Source of the DNA: an uncultured Eubacteriales bacterium
Lineage (GTDB): Bacteria > Bacillota_A > Clostridia > Lachnospirales > Lachnospiraceae
DNA: 8,466 bases
Reading direction: 5' to 3'
NCBI GenBank assembly: GCA_902803345.1
Contig: CADCPV010000214.1
Span: 1 to 8,466 of the forward strand
Shown here piece by piece: positions 7,158 to 8,466 of the stretch. Below the pieces are notes generated by a model. The model had not been told where the DNA came from. It ran no database searches and saw nothing but the letters and a program-made list of their open reading frames with translations. Both the position numbers and the translations under genes were made by a program. The stretch's first letter is position 1; every line of letters starts with the position of its first letter.

Positions 7158-8252
7158 TTAAAGATCCTGCGGTTCGGGGAAGCTTCCGATCACCTTCAGC
7201 ATGTCGCAGACACCGGAAAGCCTGCGCATCATCGCCTGTCCGTCGGGCGAGAAAATATCCCCCGCTGCCTCCAGATAGAAGTAGTACTGCCAGGCGAGGC
7301 TCCCTAAGGGACGAGAACGAAGCGCGCTCATGTTGAAGCCGTAAGCGCCGATGACGTCGATTGCTCTTGCCAGGGATCCGGCTTCGTTTTTGACCGTGAA
7401 CATCAGCATAAAGCGCATGTCGTTCCGGCTCTGTTCCTCGCGGTTCTGTACGCGGGAGAAAACTGCGAAACGCGTCGCATTCTGGTAGCTGGTCTGGATG
7501 TCGTGGTCGAGAACCGACAGGCCGTAAAGCTCTGCCGTCTCCAGGCTCGCGATCGCTGCCGTGTGAATATCGGTGCCCTTCGCGACCGATTCCGCTGCCA
7601 CCGCGGTGTTGCTCATCTCGACTGCCTGAAATCCGTGTGACGAAATATAATCCCGGCACTGCGAAAGCGCCTGGGGGTGGCTGACGACGCGGGTGATGTC
7701 CGAGAGATGTGCCCCCGGAAGTGCCAGAAGGTTCTGCCGGATCCGGAGCGTATAAACCGCATTGATGTACAGGCTGCCCTCAAACATCAGGTCCGTCACC
7801 TGGCCGACTTCGCCGACATAGCTGTTTTCAATCGGCAGCACGGCCTGTTCGCAGTCACCCGATTCGACCGCCCGGTACGCCTCCGGGAACCCGGGGAAAC
7901 TCACGAGCTCCCCTTCCGGGAAGATCCGTTCCGCCGCGATATTGGCAAAGGCTCCGACAATCCCGCTGTAGGCAATCCTTGCACCCGAAATCAGTTCCCG
8001 CTGATAGCGCTTCGAAGCGTTCATCGTATGCTGCAGGAACTGAATATAGTGTGCACGGATCCCGGGATCCTGGATCAGCGCGGCATTTTTTGAAATGACG
8101 GCCCGCTCCCGCTCCGGCACATAGATCGGCAGGCCGCGTTCCTTTTTGTAAAAGGCAATGGTCTTCGCCGCCTCCATGCGTTTTTCGAAAAGCGCCGCCA
8201 TCTCACGGTCCGCTTCGTCGATCTCAAGTCTTGCCCGTTCCATCTCGTCCAT
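7158..8252 (-). CDS. pheA: Bifunctional chorismate mutase / prephenate dehydratase with ACT domain
   Basis: It rearranges chorismate to prephenate and then dehydrates and decarboxylates this to phenylpyruvate, the Phe branch. The 364 residues divide into an AroQ-type chorismate mutase (about 1-85: RLEIDEADREM, LFEKRMEAAK, PERERAV), a prephenate dehydratase (about 91-270: GAFANIAAERIF, LPIENSYVGEV, SHPQALSQCR, NATRF with T260 and R261 of the catalytic TRF motif) and an ACT domain (about 278-360) that normally binds Phe for feedback inhibition. In the ACT domain the usual ESRP reads RSRP (312-315), and AGSLARA stands where GALxxx is common. The start at 8252 (MDEMERARLE) is favoured: AGGGAG lies 7 bases upstream and family members start about there. 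The longer ATG at 8291 would lie in the loop of the terminator hairpin. It is the first gene of the operon and the only chorismate mutase seen, so it should supply prephenate for TyrA too. Confidence 0.95.
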   Translation of the reverse strand: MDEMERARLEIDEADREMAALFEKRMEAAKTIAFYKKERGLPIYVPERERAVISKNAALIQDPGIRAHYIQFLQHTMNASKRYQRELISGARIAYSGIVGAFANIAAERIFPEGELVSFPGFPEAYRAVESGDCEQAVLPIENSYVGEVGQVTDLMFEGSLYINAVYTLRIRQNLLALPGAHLSDITRVVSHPQALSQCRDYISSHGFQAVEMSNTAVAAESVAKGTDIHTAAIASLETAELYGLSVLDHDIQTSYQNATRFAVFSRVQNREEQSRNDMRFMLMFTVKNEAGSLARAIDVIGAYGFNMSALRSRPLGSLAWQYYFYLEAAGDIFSPDGQAMMRRLSGVCDMLKVIGSFPEPQDL

Positions 8253-8259
8253 AGTTTTT

Positions 8260-8265
8260 CTCCCT
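8260..8265 (-). promoter_or_regulatory. Ribosome binding site of pheA
   Basis: AGGGAG lies 7 bases before the ATG at 8252 and 5 bases after the U-tract of the leader terminator. It decides the start of pheA against the in-frame ATG at 8291. Confidence 0.75.
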
Positions 8266-8270
8266 GTCTG

Positions 8271-8312
8271 AAAAGAGCGGCTGCTGTCCATCCCCTGAAC
8301 ATCAGCCGCCCT
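8271..8312 (-). terminator. Intrinsic terminator hairpin in the pheA leader (attenuator)
   Basis: In the minus-strand RNA, AGGGCGGCUG (8312-8303) pairs with CAGCCGCUCU (8283-8274) in ten contiguous pairs including one G-U. After one A-G mismatch (8302/8284) the stem continues with UGUUC (8301-8297) against GGACA (8289-8285), closing on a seven-base loop (8296-8290). The stem runs into UCUUUU (8276-8271). This is a strong GC-rich hairpin plus U-tract, directly before the pheA ribosome binding site and 44 bases after the leader peptide stop. In that place it would end transcription before the structural genes, as in a transcription attenuator. It could instead be the plain terminator of an upstream gene, but then a promoter for pheA would have to sit in the few bases around it, and none is clear. 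Confidence 0.75.
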
Positions 8313-8372
8313 GTATTATCTTCTGTCGGTCCTATTCATCCGGATGCATTTACTCTTCACTTCAAGCCAATA
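8300..8372 (-). promoter_or_regulatory. Candidate antiterminator pairing (weak)
   Basis: UAUUGGCU (8372-8365) can pair with GGCUGAUG (8307-8300), which is part of the 5' arm of the terminator, giving eight contiguous pairs of which four are G-U. Forming it would break the terminator. Its 5' half overlaps the 3' arm of the hairpin at 8371-8396, so it would be freed when a ribosome stalls on the Tyr/Phe codons. The logic is the classic one, but the helix is rich in wobble pairs and a better partner may exist. This is an inference from manual pairing. Confidence 0.25.
8334..8342 (-). repeat. Second copy of a 9-base leader repeat
   Basis: CGGATGAAT here repeats exactly the bases around the leader peptide start at 8437-8429. 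The copy lies partly in the palindrome CATCCGGATG (8346-8337), whose CATCCG half is complementary to the leader start region CGGATG (8437-8432). It may be a trace of duplication or a structural element that can cover the leader start; nine bases may also be chance. Confidence 0.3.
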
Positions 8373-8434
8373 AAGCCCGCATAATAACGAGCCTCAAAGT
8401 AATAGTAAAAGCTGTCCTTCAGCACTTGATTCAT
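8357..8434 (-). CDS. Phe/Tyr-rich leader peptide of the aromatic operon (25 aa)
   Basis: ATG at 8434 opens a 25-codon frame ending in TGA at 8359-8357. The core reads DSFYYYFEARYYAGF (residues 7-21): three Phe (9, 13, 21) and five Tyr (10-12, 17, 18), so 8 of 25 residues are aromatic, and none is Trp. GGGAG lies 10 bases upstream. The peptide stands directly before an operon for Phe and Tyr synthesis and 44 bases before a terminator hairpin, the layout of known leader peptides such as PheL of enteric bacteria. Its likely role is not as a protein: slow translation when charged tRNA-Phe or tRNA-Tyr is scarce would let transcription continue into pheA. The frame is also open upstream to the window edge without a stop (about ten codons), so it could be the C-terminal end of a longer protein. 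A loose likeness of YYYFEARYY to the YYxRARYY motif of RHS-repeat proteins is the main named alternative. Confidence 0.65.
   Translation of the reverse strand: MNQVLKDSFYYYFEARYYAGFIGLK
8371..8396 (-). promoter_or_regulatory. Leader hairpin with two Tyr codons as its loop
   Basis: UGAGGCUCGU (8396-8387) pairs with GCGGGCUUUA (8380-8371) in ten contiguous pairs, four of them G-U. The six-base loop UAUUAU is exactly Tyr codons 17 and 18 of the leader peptide. The position inside the coding frame, downstream of the FYYYF codons, is that of the 1:2 (pause) hairpin in classical attenuators. A ribosome stalled on the first aromatic codons would cover the 5' arm and free the 3' arm. Confidence 0.45.
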
Positions 8435-8444
8435 CCGAAATAAA

Positions 8445-8449
8445 CTCCC
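8445..8449 (-). promoter_or_regulatory. Ribosome binding site of the leader peptide
   Basis: GGGAG lies 10 bases before the leader ATG at 8434; AGAGGA (8456-8451) is a second purine-rich match but 16 bases away. The spacing is a little long but within the usable range. The presence of a site here favours independent translation of the short frame. Confidence 0.5.
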
Positions 8450-8466
8450 GTCCTCTTTTGAAGATC

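Noticed and set aside
7147..7659. N-terminal extension of the aroB frame across pheA (about 170 residues)
   Set aside because: The extra residues are Arg- and Gly-rich with no family likeness and overlap the pheA dehydratase and ACT coding sequence. The ribosome binding site at 7156-7151 marks the true start.
8253..8291. Longer pheA start at the ATG at 8291
   Set aside because: That ATG is in the loop of the terminator hairpin without a good ribosome binding site. The ATG at 8252 has AGGGAG at 7 bases and gives the expected chorismate mutase N-terminus.
8313..8320. GATAATAC as a -10 promoter element for pheA
   Set aside because: It resembles TATAAT, but there is no acceptable -35 at 16-18 bases upstream, and transcription would begin inside the 5' arm of the hairpin.
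8271..8466. T-box riboswitch in the leader
   Set aside because: Typical for aromatic operons in this kind of organism, but no AGGGTGGNACCGCG-like T-box sequence is visible, and the visible region before the terminator is short and contains a translated frame.

Overview
The window holds one gene cluster, entirely on the minus strand: eight protein genes read from right to left with gaps of at most 37 bases and two overlaps. Together they encode all seven steps of the shikimate pathway (phosphoenolpyruvate plus erythrose-4-phosphate to chorismate) and the branch steps from chorismate to phenylpyruvate and 4-hydroxyphenylpyruvate. Only the final aminotransferases for Phe and Tyr are missing. Nearly every gene has a strong GAGG/GGAG-type ribosome binding site. 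The tight packing, the protein styles, a type II dehydroquinase and an AroE-AroK fusion suggest a Gram-positive anaerobe of the Clostridia (Bacillota, perhaps Lachnospiraceae-like) with moderately high GC. The taxon is an inference from sequence style, not a database match.

Layout in transcription order: a leader region (8466 to 8253); pheA, chorismate mutase/prephenate dehydratase/ACT (8252-7158); aroB, dehydroquinate synthase (7146-6142); aroC, chorismate synthase (6131-4938); a fused aroE-aroK, shikimate dehydrogenase plus shikimate kinase (4913-3663); aroQ, type II dehydroquinase (3648-3202); aroA, EPSP synthase (3205-1961); tyrA, prephenate dehydrogenase without an ACT domain (1977-1120); and an aroF-like type I DAHP synthase (1082-54). 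The first pathway enzyme is encoded last and the Phe branch enzyme first. The last 53 bases (53-1) hold no recognised gene.

The most interesting part is the 214-base leader before pheA. It contains a short reading frame with its own ribosome binding site. The frame encodes a 25-residue peptide with 3 Phe and 5 Tyr, clustered as FYYYF, YY and F, and no Trp. Downstream lies a strong intrinsic-terminator hairpin (10 bp, a 1x1 mismatch, 5 bp, then UCUUUU) that ends just before the pheA ribosome binding site. A hairpin whose six-base loop is exactly the two Tyr codons 17-18 lies inside the peptide frame. This is the architecture of a ribosome-mediated transcription attenuator sensing charged tRNA-Tyr and tRNA-Phe, which fits an operon making Phe and Tyr. 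The antiterminator pairing is only weakly supported by eye. The leader frame is also open to the window edge, so it could instead be the tail of an upstream gene. No mobile element, CRISPR array, tRNA or rRNA was seen.
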